Shown piece by piece: positions 50,401 through 60,859 of a stretch of 64,000 bases of DNA. Origin of the DNA: Sordaria brevicollis (taxonomy: Eukaryota > Ascomycota > Sordariomycetes > Sordariales > Sordariaceae); contig JAUTDP010000006.1 in assembly GCA_033439795.1 (NCBI GenBank), forward strand, positions 3,286,001 to 3,350,000, given 5' to 3'. Every line of letters starts with the position of its first letter. Within the stretch, counting starts at the first letter, position 1. Below the pieces are notes generated by a model, which saw nothing but the letters and a program-made list of their open reading frames with translations, did not search any database and was not told where the DNA came from. The translations under genes were made by a program, and so were the position numbers.

Positions 50401-53400
50401 CGAATATAGACCTCGATAAATAAAAATTTTACTAATATTTTTGGGTCTTTAAATAAAAAAAATATATTTTCGGGACTATTTTCGAATATTTTAATAATTT
50501 TATTAAAAGCCGTAATTTATTTAAAATTAAATTAAAATTATATAATTTTATACGAACGTTATTACTTAATATAATTATAATTTAATTCTTATTATAAAAA
50601 GGGGTTTCCATTTAACGTTTCCTAATTAAAAATAGGTTTAAAAAAGTATATAGAAGAAAGAATCTAATTTAATTACGTAAAATATTAGCTAATAAAGTAT
50701 AAACCGTAATTAAAATAAAGGTTTTTTAAATTTAGAGGAATATTAATTATAACCGCAATTTTACGGGGTAAATTATTATAAAATAAATACGTAAATTTAT
50801 TTTAAATAATTTACAACTATACGATAATATCCCCATTTATTAAATAAATAGTAAAAAAATACTATAATTAACGCTTAATTTACTAAATATTAACTTTTTC
50901 GAATAAAATTTCCTAATAAAAATCGTTTTTTAATAACCTATAACGTATATAAACTTCTTTAAATATAATACATATTATACTATTTACAGTACGTAAATTT
51001 TCGAAAGAAGTCGGGTTAAATATAATTATTAATAATAAACGTAAATAAAATTATTTATTTATAGAAAGAGGTACGTAAAAAATACGCTTAATAATTATAA
51101 ACCGTTAATATAATTTTTAAATTTTATTTTTTATATCCTATATAAACCGGGAAAGAAAATTTCCGTAAAGAAATTATCGACCGTCCGTATATTATATATT
51201 ATATTTAAAAAAAGCTATAAACTTTATTCGCTTAATATTTTCGGCCTCTTTTCGTACTTCTTCTAAATTTAAACTAGCCCGAAAAGTAATAAAAGGGTTA
51301 TCTTTTAAGTTTATAGGTAGGGAAATTATTAGCGGATATTCCTCGTAAATAACGTACTTTATAAAGCGAATAAAAATTTCCGTTAAATTTATATACTATA
51401 TAAATATATACAATTTAATCTCGTCCGGGTTTATAAATTCTAAAATAATTTTATCCGTACTTTTATAAATATATTTATAAATATATTTTACGGCGTTAAC
51501 AATTAAATAAATCTCTACGTTAATATAATAATTATATTTAAAAATTAAGTACGGATTATACAATATAATTATATTATTATATATAATAATATCCCTTTTA
51601 ATTACCTTTTTAATAATATAAATACTATTATTATAATATTTATAAAAAGGGTAATTAGAATTATTAATAATTATTTCGTTAACGAAAGGTTTTAAAAAAC
51701 CTTTTCTATATTTATATACGCCGTTCTTATTCTTTTCGTCTATAATTATATATAAGGTATTTGGGTTATTTAAACCATAAGGTTTATAAATTAATATACT
51801 ACCTATTAAACGAATAAACCGTCCGTTAAAATCTTCCTTAAATAAAAGGAATTTTATACGGATAATACGGTTTATAATTTAAAATTCTAAATATATATTT
51901 TAAGAATCCTTATTTAAAAATATTAAAAAATAGTAGTACGGAAAATTATATTTTTAGAATTCTAAAATCTATATAATACCCGTATACTTCCCGAAAAGAC
52001 TATTTTTAATTTCTTTAACGATTATATTTAGAGATGGCCTATCTGCACTGTTAGAAAAGTCTTAGTCGACTGTCGGCCGGAAATGAAATAAGGTATAACT
52101 TCACCAATGTTGGGGTTAGGGAAATAGAAAGAGTATGGTTGGAATTGTTGATTTTTGCTGGATTTTTCAAGCGTAAAGTCCGTTTTCACCAATGTTATCT
52201 TTACTTCTTTTTACCCCTCCTAAGATATTTACTATTAAGAAGAGGTTTTTAGCAAGAGAAACTCAATGCGTACTAGAATTAAAAGGTCGTTGCATTCTAA
52301 ATTTAAAGCAAAAAATCAGCAAAATCCCCATATACCGTTTTATTTTCTACGATTATTTTTCGCGGAGTTACTTAAAGTTGAACATTTCTTCTACAGTCGA
52401 CTAAGACCTTTTTAACAGTGCAGATAGACCACCCCTATATTTATTTTTATATTAAAAACCCAATTAATAATATTTCAACGGTCTATAATATCCTAATTAT
52501 TTAATATAACTATAATTTTTAATTAATTCGAATTTATTATTATAGTAATAAAGAAGGTAAATTTTCCGAATTTATAAATTATAATTATAGAATTCTAATA
52601 ATACTTTATTTTATAACGGGCACTTTCGGTATATAATACGGGTACGATTAATTTTTAACCGATATTTAATATAGTTTTTTAATTATTTACAATATAAATC
52701 CAATCCGATAAATATAAATAAAATTCTATACGGATTTCCTTTTAATATTATTATAATTAATTTAATTTATATTAATCGTTAGAAATATAATAATTTATTA
52801 ATTATTATTAAAAAAGCCTCTTAAACCGAAAAGGAATTAAAAAGTCTATACGTAAATATAAATAAAACCGAACCTATTTATTCTATTTAATTATATTATC
52901 CTTACGGGTATTTAAATTAATACGGAATAGAGCCCTATAAAAATTGTAATTATTATTCGGGAATATAAACGGGTATATTAAAAGAAAATATATTTTATAA
53001 ATAATAAGAATATATTTAAAGAAATTAAAGCCCCGTTTATTAAAGATAATAAACCGTATAGAATTAATTATACCGTTTTTACGTACCCTATCCTATTTAT
53101 TAAGTACGTTTAGAAGGATTATAGCTATTTTATTAATTATAAAAAGGTTTTCGCGCTTTTAATTAACCCTTTCTTTAATTACTAATTATAAATGTATTTA
53201 GGCATTAATTTCCACCTGAATATTATTATATAAATATATATTTAAACGTTCTTTTACGGTATTATATTATTTTATATATAAATTTTCATAATATAGGAAA
53301 GACGTAAAGTTTTTTATAAATTTAGGATTTAAATCCTCGAACGCTTTTAATCGACGGTTAATTTATATTTACGTAATATTTAATATAGAAAGATTATAAA

Positions 53401-54600
53401 TATATAATTATACGTATATAGGTTGCTTATTAACTTTAAGCTTTAAAGGCCCGTATAAATAATATAAAGCACTTTATATTTAAAAATTTCTCGGTCCTTA
53501 ACCGCTATTAATATATAATTTTTCTATATATTATATAAATATAAACGTAAAGGCGTTATTATAATGCCGTATATTATTCCGGAAGTTTCGTACCTATTAA
53601 TTATCCCTTATAAAGAATTTACGTAAAAAATATAATAAAAGTTTCTATAGCGGAAGGGAAACCTAACCTTTCGAATAATAATTATTAAATTTATTATTTA
53701 TACTTTATAATTTATATATATATTAATAAGGTATAATATAAAAAACCCGTAAAATATTTATTTAAAATTATTCGTTTTTTTAATATAAAATTCTATAATA
53801 TTTATAAATAATATTTATAAATCCCAAATTAATATAAAGGGTAGTCGGGATATTATTTATAAAAATTTAAATATTAGGTTCGCTAAAGTATAAACCTCAT
53901 TTATTTATAAATACGAATATTAATAGTCTTTAATCGATTATATTACGTATAATTTCCCAGAAAATATTTATTTAAACCTTTCGTTATTCGTTTTATATAT
54001 TACGTAACCGGGTACGGTTAAATTTATTAGCGATTTTATATATTTCGTATATCCTATATGGTTAATTACGTAGGTTGAGAATAAAATTAGATAGGGGTTC
54101 ATTTATTCGGTAAATAGTATAATAAAACGTTTACAAATTAAATATTTAATAGCTTTCGTTACGTATAGCCATTTATTTCGGACGTTTATTATAACGGGCG
54201 GGAGGGGGTTTATAGAAGTAGCGGCGTGGCGGCGAAGTATTTTCGGAAGTTCGTACGGAATAGGATAGTTTGTAGAATAATAATAAATATACGTTCGTCC
54301 GGAATATTTAGGAAACGTATATATAGGAGTATTAATAAAAGGAATAGAGTTTTTAGCTAGGTTTAATAATTTTTTTGCGGGTGAAAAGTATAGTTTTCGT
54401 CCGTGCGATAACAGTTTGTTAGTACTTACGTGGTTCAGTATGGGGACCGCCCGTAAAAACGCTAACAACCTTACCCGTAACTTTTAACGTGCTAGGAGCT
54501 ATTAATAAAGTAGAGAAGCAAAAAAAAGCGTGCGGGGGAGCATTATCGAAGTCCCAGATTCTTGGCACCCTAAGCGTATAGTCGGAACACCACCAAATCG
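47431..54600. mobile_element. RIP-mutated repeat block (elements not identified)
   Basis: About 7 kb of DNA that is overwhelmingly A+T with dense TpA, stops in all frames and no gene. Both edges are sharp. This is the signature of RIP acting on duplicated DNA, so the sequence was once one or more transposable elements. I could not recover convincing protein motifs from either strand, nor terminal repeats at the edges. The only normal-composition sequence inside is the miniature element at 52031-52435. Heterochromatin is likely over this block, as for RIP-mutated DNA in Neurospora. Confidence 0.7.
52031..52435. mobile_element. hAT-like miniature element nested in RIP-mutated DNA
   Basis: A 405-base element with 43-base inverted termini at 52031-52073 and 52393-52435. 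The termini differ at five positions, all of them transitions. Outer ends are GAGATGGCCTATCTGC and, in reverse complement, GGGGTGGTCTATCTGC. The eight bases TATATTTA stand directly before and directly after the element, which is the target duplication size of the hAT superfamily. Because the surrounding DNA is so AT-rich, a TA duplication (mariner-like) cannot be ruled out. The interior has ordinary composition and no gene; a 70-codon frame inside it is chance. Confidence 0.8.
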
Positions 54601-56292
54601 TCAATTATAGCAAGATTTCTAACTTTTCGCAGCACCAACCAAAATGCTCGCTCTCTTTTTGATATAAAAGAGTCCGATCATATCCAAGTCATCGTGGGAT
54701 ACCCTTTTTTTGCAACTTGGCTGGCCCCAAAAGGGGGCTTTTTGGGTGAAAGCTGCATTCTGGGTTGTTGGAGGGTGGTCTGTGCAGATTTCCAAGTTCC
54801 TCTCTAATTGGCTAGAACCTGAGACCTCGATAACGTCCGCCGCGTGCGGCGAAATCAAGCATTTTACGGTGAAGAAAGCTTGAAATTGTGTGGCAGTTTG
54901 GAGCAGGAGGTGACATGATTCGTTCCAGAACAAGTGAATATCACCGAGCAACATGCAACAAGCGAAAAGAACCGTTAACCTTACATCCAGTACAGTGCAC
55001 CACCGCCGCGTCTCATCTGTCAAGAGACTACCTCTGCGGAAACGAGTGCGAGAGACGACAGATTGACTGCCCCTGGGTTTGTGTAACTCCCCGAGTCTTC
55101 TTGTTCTTTCGGCAGTGGCGCCAGCAAAACGCCAAAATACCTAGTCGCAGCATCCAATCGGTAGCTACTCGACTCTATCCTTTTCTACGAAAGTTGAAGT
55201 TCGGTACATAAGACAAGCAGCGAACAACTGCCGTCCATCTTGCTTAAGCCCCTTGAATAAACTATACGACGACGGGTAACAACGTCTTCTGCACTAAAAG
55301 CTTTGGCAGTAACAGCTGCAGTTGCAGTTGCACTGGCACTGGTACATACTGGCACTGGCAGCGGTGGTGATGGTGGCCCGGCGTGGGCATCAAAGGTAAC
55401 ATTGACTGCAACTTCAACCAGCAGCCAATACAGTGCAAGTATAGTCAGCAAAACTCCAACGGTCCAACAACGTCGTTCCATTTCGCCTACCACTGCAATT
55501 CTTGCCAGGAACTACCAGGGCATGAGAACGACTATCTTCATGTCTTGTTCCAGACGATCACCGTTTTGCCAGTCGTGGAAATCTTCGCCAGACCAGACCA
55601 GAAACCACCTGAGAAACTGCTCCGAAGGCTGGACGAGGTCTGTCAGTCTTGACGGTGTCAGCCAGTCCTCTCGCGCCGATTTGACCCCCCTTGTCCAGCT
55701 TGACGGTCTTCATCTTTTTGGAATGTGCTATGTAAATGAGGCACCGACCGACTTTCCAAATCCGGGTAGGCTCATGAAATTATAAGGAAAAGAAGATGAG
55801 GCGTTCAGGAGAGACTGGAAAGATAGAGGGGGGAGATATCAAGATAGGCACAACAAGGCAGTGTAGCTGTACTGTAACCGAAGCGGGTCGACCATCTTGG
55901 CGAAAACTAAGCTCACTAGAGTAAAGGACGAACTATTGAGCTTTTTGGGAGGAGTTGATGTTGGTGGTGGCGTATCACTGCCACTGGACATTGGACATGT
56001 ACCTAGGTTTGTCTCGTGGATGGGCTAGACTGGATGTCGCCGGTCTGGTTGATCGTTTCGTTGTCGAGGGGATTCAGGACGCGAAAGAGGGGGTACGTGG
56101 TTCACCCTCCTTTTCGTAGATGCGGTCATGTTCACTCAAGAATTACTTAACTGAGGTGACATCTCGCCTACCTCAACCCAGCTGCTGAGTCTTAACCGTC
56201 TTCACTCTCTCTTTTTCATCATTCTTACCTTATACCCCCCTCTCTTCATTGTTTACTGTTCTTAATAATTATTAATAACGAGTAACACCACC
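54601..56292. other. Intergenic region upstream of phenol monooxygenase
   Basis: About 1.7 kb with ordinary composition. No gene is called. A 51-residue open frame on the minus strand starting at ATG 55713 (MKTVKLDKGGQIGARGLADT) and a hydrophobic open stretch at 55185-55493 have protein-like composition, but no splice connection between them is clear. The last 80 bases before 56293 are T/C-rich followed by TAATAATTATTAATAACGAG, a plausible leader for the next gene. Confidence 0.45.
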
Positions 56293-58527
56293 ATGTCTGC
56301 TGCTGCTGTCGCCAGTCACCCTACCAAGGAGTCCAATGTGGACGTCCTCATCATCGGTGCTGGGCCTGCTGGGTAAGGAACCTCACATCCATCTACACCA
56401 TCATGTGCCCGTAACTAACACGCAATAACCAGCCTCATGGCCGCAACCTGGATGGCCCACTGCGGCATCAAAGCGCGCATCATCGACAAGCGCAACACCA
56501 AAATCTTCTGCGGGCAAGCCGACGGCCTGCAATGCCGCAGTCTCGAGATCTTCGACAGCTTGGGCTTCGCCGACCGCGTGTGGAAGGAAGCCAACCACAT
56601 GATCGAGATCTGCATGTGGAACCCCGACGAAAACGGCGTCATCCGCCGGTCGGACCGGATCCCGGATACCATCGTCGGCCTGTCCCGCTTTCAGCAGATC
56701 GTGCTCAACCAGGGCCGCATCGAGACCATCTTCATGGACAACATCAAGAAGTACTCCAAGGACAGCATCAAAGTCGAGCGCGGCGTTTTGCCAGAGAGCT
56801 TGGTGATTGATGAATCCAAGGTTGACGACGATGAGGCGTACCCCGTTACTGTCACCCTCAGGACGTTGACAGAGGAGGAATCCGCCCCGCCGCAGGTTAT
56901 CAGCGCCAGTAAGGTCCCCGACGGTTTATTCAGGAGTAACCTCCACGAAGACTACGACGAGGAGGCGCGCATGATCGCCGCCAGCCGCGCGCGCTCCGGC
57001 GAAAGCGGAAGCGAGGTCGTCCACGCCAAGTACGTAATCGGCTGCGACGGCGCGCGCAGCTGGACCCGTCGCGCTCTGGGGCTGGAACTCATCGGCGACG
57101 CCACCGATTTCGTCTGGGGCGTCATGGACATCATCCCCATTACCGACTTCCCCGACATCCGCATGCGCTGCGCCATTCACTCGGCCGACCATGGCAGTCT
57201 GATGATCATCCCGCGCGAGAAGAAGATGGTGCGGCTGTATATTCAGTTGAAGGAAGTCACTCCGGACGCCACGGGACGCGCGGACAGATCCAAGATTACA
57301 CCGGAATTCATCTTCAAGGCTGCGCAAAAGATTATTTCGCCGTATAAGCTCGACTACGAGTACTGCGATTGGTGGACGGCGTACCAGATCGGCCAGCGCG
57401 TGGGGAACCAGTTCGACGTGCACAACCGCGTTTTCCTGGCGGGCGATGCCGTGCACACGCACTCGCCCAAGGCCGGGCAGGGCATGAACGTGTCGATGCA
57501 GGATACGTTCAACCTCGGGTGGAAGGTGGCGCTCGTCGTCAAGGGCATCTGCAAGCGCGACATTCTGAGCACTTACCAGAGCGAGCGGAGGCGGGTGGCC
57601 AAGGATTTGATTGACTTTGACCACAAGTTTTCCCGTCTGTTTTCCGGAAGGCCGGCAAAGGACATGATGGACGCGGAGGGCATCAACATGGAAGAGTTCA
57701 AGGACGCATTTGTAAAGGGTAACATGTTTGCCTCTGGCCTTTCGGTCGATTACGGCACCAGCAACCTCATCGTTAGACCCGGTAATGCGGCCGAGCAGGG
57801 TGATGGAACGGAAAAGAGCGCCAGGCTGGCACTCACAGCCAAGAAAATTACCCAGGAGGAGTTTGCGAAGAAGCAGGCCCTTGCTACTGAGATCCCGGTT
57901 GGCAAGCGCTTCAACAGCTTCAAGGTCCTTTGCCAAGCGGATGGCAGGCCGTGGCACTTCCAGGAACGACTTAAGGCCGACGGACGGTTCCGTGTGGTGC
58001 TCTTCGCTGGTAACATCCATGCTCCTGAGCAGAAGGCTCGCGTGGAGAAGTTTTGCGCGAAGCTGGATGCTCCGGATAGCTTCATCCGCAGGATCACGCC
58101 CAAGGATAAGGCCATCGATAGCGTCATTGAGGTGTTGACGATTCACTCAGCTAAGCGTACCGAGACGGAAGTGCTCAGGGACTTCCCCGAGATTCTGCGC
58201 CCCTTTGACGAGCACGTTGGCTGGGACTACGACAAGATCTATGTCGATGATATCAGCTACCACGAGGGCTTTGGAGATGCGTACAAGAACTATGGTGTGG
58301 ATAAGGAGAGAGGATGCGTTGTTGCTGTCAGGCCGGACCAGTACGTTGCTTGGGTGGGCGAGCTGGAGGACTTTGAGGATTTGCAGGATTACTTTGAGGG
58401 GTGCTTGAAGATGCCCAAGGTATCTTCGGCAGCGAAGGTTACGGAGAAGGTCAATGGATTGGTGGAGACGATGACAAGCAAGGTGAATGGGGATATCAAG
58501 TTGGCTGTTCGCCCGGTGTTGGAGTAG
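56293..58527 (+). CDS. Phenol 2-monooxygenase-like flavoprotein
   Basis: Two exons (56293-56372 and 56433-58527) give about 724 residues. The 60-base intron (GTAAGG donor, CTAAC branch site, CCAG acceptor) splits the Gly codon of IIGAGPAGLMAATW. This is a class A FAD hydroxylase with the dinucleotide-binding GxGxxG at about residues 21-26, the DG motif CDGARSW near 231 and the second FAD motif GDAVHTHSPKAGQGMN near 364. The last 200 residues match the thioredoxin-like dimerisation domain of yeast-type phenol hydroxylases (GKRFNSFKVLCQADGRPWHF). It should use NADPH and oxygen to hydroxylate phenol or a related aromatic to a catechol, the entry step to ring cleavage. The exact substrate cannot be read from sequence. 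No catechol dioxygenase gene is present in this window. Confidence 0.92.
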
Positions 58528-58724
58528 ATGTTGGCAAAGAGTAATGGGAGGGATAGGTAGCATTTTGGGTAAATCCGACAAAGGAAAAAAGACATTGAAC
58601 ACACAACCCCTTTTCTGGACCACAATCGAATGCGTTCCCTCTGTTGTTACAGCCCACAAACACCATTCTTGCAAATGATCAACTCAAACTTGCAGTCCGC
58701 ATCAGTCGAGCACGGGGAACCTGT

Positions 58725-59483
58725 TCACTGATTAGCCACTCTTCTCCAAATAGCAACAAGGCACTTGAACATACCAATGCAAGCCAACGGATTATCACCG
58801 CAGTTAGGATTTCCCGGGGTCGTAGGCGGCTTGCTCGTAGTAGTAGGTCTGGCCGTAGTCCTCGTGGTGATCGGGGGGATAATAGGCCGAGAAGTGGTAG
58901 TAATCGGAGGAGGTACAACACGAGTAGTTGTAGTAGGCGGGATGGGAGGACGGATGGTGCTGGTCGTGGTTCGGCGTGTGGTCGTAGGGATGGGAACGGG
59001 AACGGTCCCTCCTGGCACAGAGCACTTGCCTGCGAGACAGACCCAGTCGGAATCGCAGTCGTTTTCGGTCTTGCAGGGGTCGCCTGGAGAGTGTTAGCAG
59101 GTGGAAGAGGTGAGTGTGTAGAAAGATAACGTGCCCAAGCAATGGCCGGGCCAGACGCAGCCTGGAGGTACCACGGTGGTTGTGGGACGAGCCGTGGTGG
59201 TCTTCTTGGTGGTGGTTGGCTTGACTGGGCTCCCGGGATTTGCGCACTCGTAGTCGCGGCAGATCAGGTCACCGTCGCAGTCTCGGTTGGTCTGGCACTC
59301 GTCGCCTGTTGATATGAGTCAGTATCAGAGACTGGTGGAAAGGCCCAAGGGTCAGGACATACCAAGGCAGTGACCAGTCCATCGACACGTCCATTGTCTA
59401 TTATCGAGCTCCGCACGGGGAATCAGCCTTGCGAGGGTGGTAGACCCCAAGGCAAGGCTGGCCAACAAGTACGAGGACTTCAT
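58725..59483 (-). CDS. Secreted cysteine-rich protein with two repeated modules
   Basis: Three exons on the minus strand (59483-59363, 59305-59135, 59083-58725) give about 216 residues. The first intron is GTATGT...ACAG. The second (59134-59084) begins GCACGT and ends CCAG, a GC-AG intron; only this choice keeps both frames. Residues 1-19 are a signal peptide (MKSSYLLASLALGSTTLA). Two homologous six-Cys modules follow: CRWTGHCLG|DECQTNRDCDGDLIC and CVWPGHCLG|DPCKTENDCDSDWVC. Both introns fall at the same Gly codon in each module, so the gene grew by exon duplication. The modules are separated by a Thr-rich linker. A longer Thr/Pro-rich stalk leads to a C-terminal segment with three more Cys. 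I do not recognise the family. Small size, signal peptide, Cys pairs and stalk suggest a cell-wall or extracellular protein. Confidence 0.75.
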
Positions 59484-60859
59484 GTTGGGCGAACAGAGGT
59501 TGTGGAACTGACGATCAGATCAAACTTTCAGACCGCCCGGCGGCTCGTACTTATATACGACTCTTCATCCCATCATCGGCCTTCCTTTTCCGTCCCATCA
59601 TATTGACCAAACTTAAGAGGCAACATTCGGTTGCGAGTTGCTACGTTGACTCTTGCTTCCGGGCAGCACACGCGTCCTCCATGCCCATGGTGACATTTCG
59701 CGCCAAGATCAAGTCGCAAAAACATTGACCACGGATGAAAATCTGGATCTGGCGAGACGGGAGAGTGTAGAAGTATATTGCTGTTCTAGGCCGGATGTCA
59801 TCTTGTTATATCACCCGGTTGGCGGATCCATCGTTTGCTGACCGGAACAGCGTTGTTTAGCCAGCGGGGGAAGTTGTCGACAGCGTTGTTGGTTCGCGCG
59901 CCTATAGCAGCAGCCGCTTTATACATTGTGTGCGATGGTCTGGCCACTTTGTATAAGCTCGTCAGGGAACGACGTACGTCGTTGGATCTGCCGCTTCGGA
60001 AGGGAATCCGGGGTACATATACTGATATAGTAGCCATATTGCGGACGCGGCACAGGATGCGACAGCAGCGAGCAGGTTGTTCCGATGGCGGCTGATGTCG
60101 ATTTCTTGGCAGGCACAGGCGAAAGATTGGTTCCGAAGATGATTTTTCGGCAGTCGGCAAGCGAGGGGTGGTGGGATCGTCGAGGTCTAGATCTGGTGGA
60201 ATCGTGGCTTTTTCGATGTTGAGTTGAAGAGCAGCTGTTTGCAGAAGACGTGTCACGGACAAAGTGATGGGGACAAGGTAGAGTATCCACAATTGCGGCT
60301 TAGATGACTCGCTATCTTTGGCCCGGCCAAATTAGCATGGATACTGTTAGCAATGTAACCAACTACTAACATCAAGCCGTCTGTGTGTGGGAGAAAGGTC
60401 GTCACTCTGCGATAACGAGACAACCACAATAAGCACGAGGAAGCCATGACCAAAGAAGATAAGTAATTCGAACACTATTCTCCCACATTTGGCAAATACA
60501 AACGAATTTCAAACCTCAACCTCGTCGGCCTCACTCCCAACGCCCAGCCAGCACCGCCCAAAACGACGTCATTTCGCCAAGTCGCTTGCTTATCTTATCG
60601 CAGTGCACTGCCGGGACACTGCCGCCGCCGCAATGCCGCAATGCCGACTCGGCGGACTCGGTGTCAGAATGGGCAGGCCATATCTGGCCAATCAGGAGGT
60701 ATCTCTATAAGAGGACTAGCCTCCCAGCCACCTATCTGACTGTAGAGTTTTCCTATTACTCTGGCATCCCCAGACCCTCTTACAGAGGGCTCCAGAATAC
60801 ACAATATACATACATCTCCACCATCAATTTAGCTATGCAATCTGACAATTAACAGTCTA
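59484..60859. other. Intergenic region before the Gypsy remnant
   Basis: No supported gene. The largest open frame on the minus strand (59798-60292) begins at a TTG with no usable ATG and looks noncoding. The last part (60480-60850) is ordinary in composition, with a TATAAG-like word near 60707, and could be leftover promoter or terminal-repeat sequence, but I cannot show an LTR. Confidence 0.45.

Noticed and set aside
52192..52404. 70-codon open frame inside the hAT-like MITE
   Set aside because: Falls within the element and overlaps its terminal repeat; no transposase motif.
59798..60292. 164-codon minus-strand frame with a hydrophobic start
   Set aside because: It starts at TTG; the first ATG lies far inside, after which no motif is seen.
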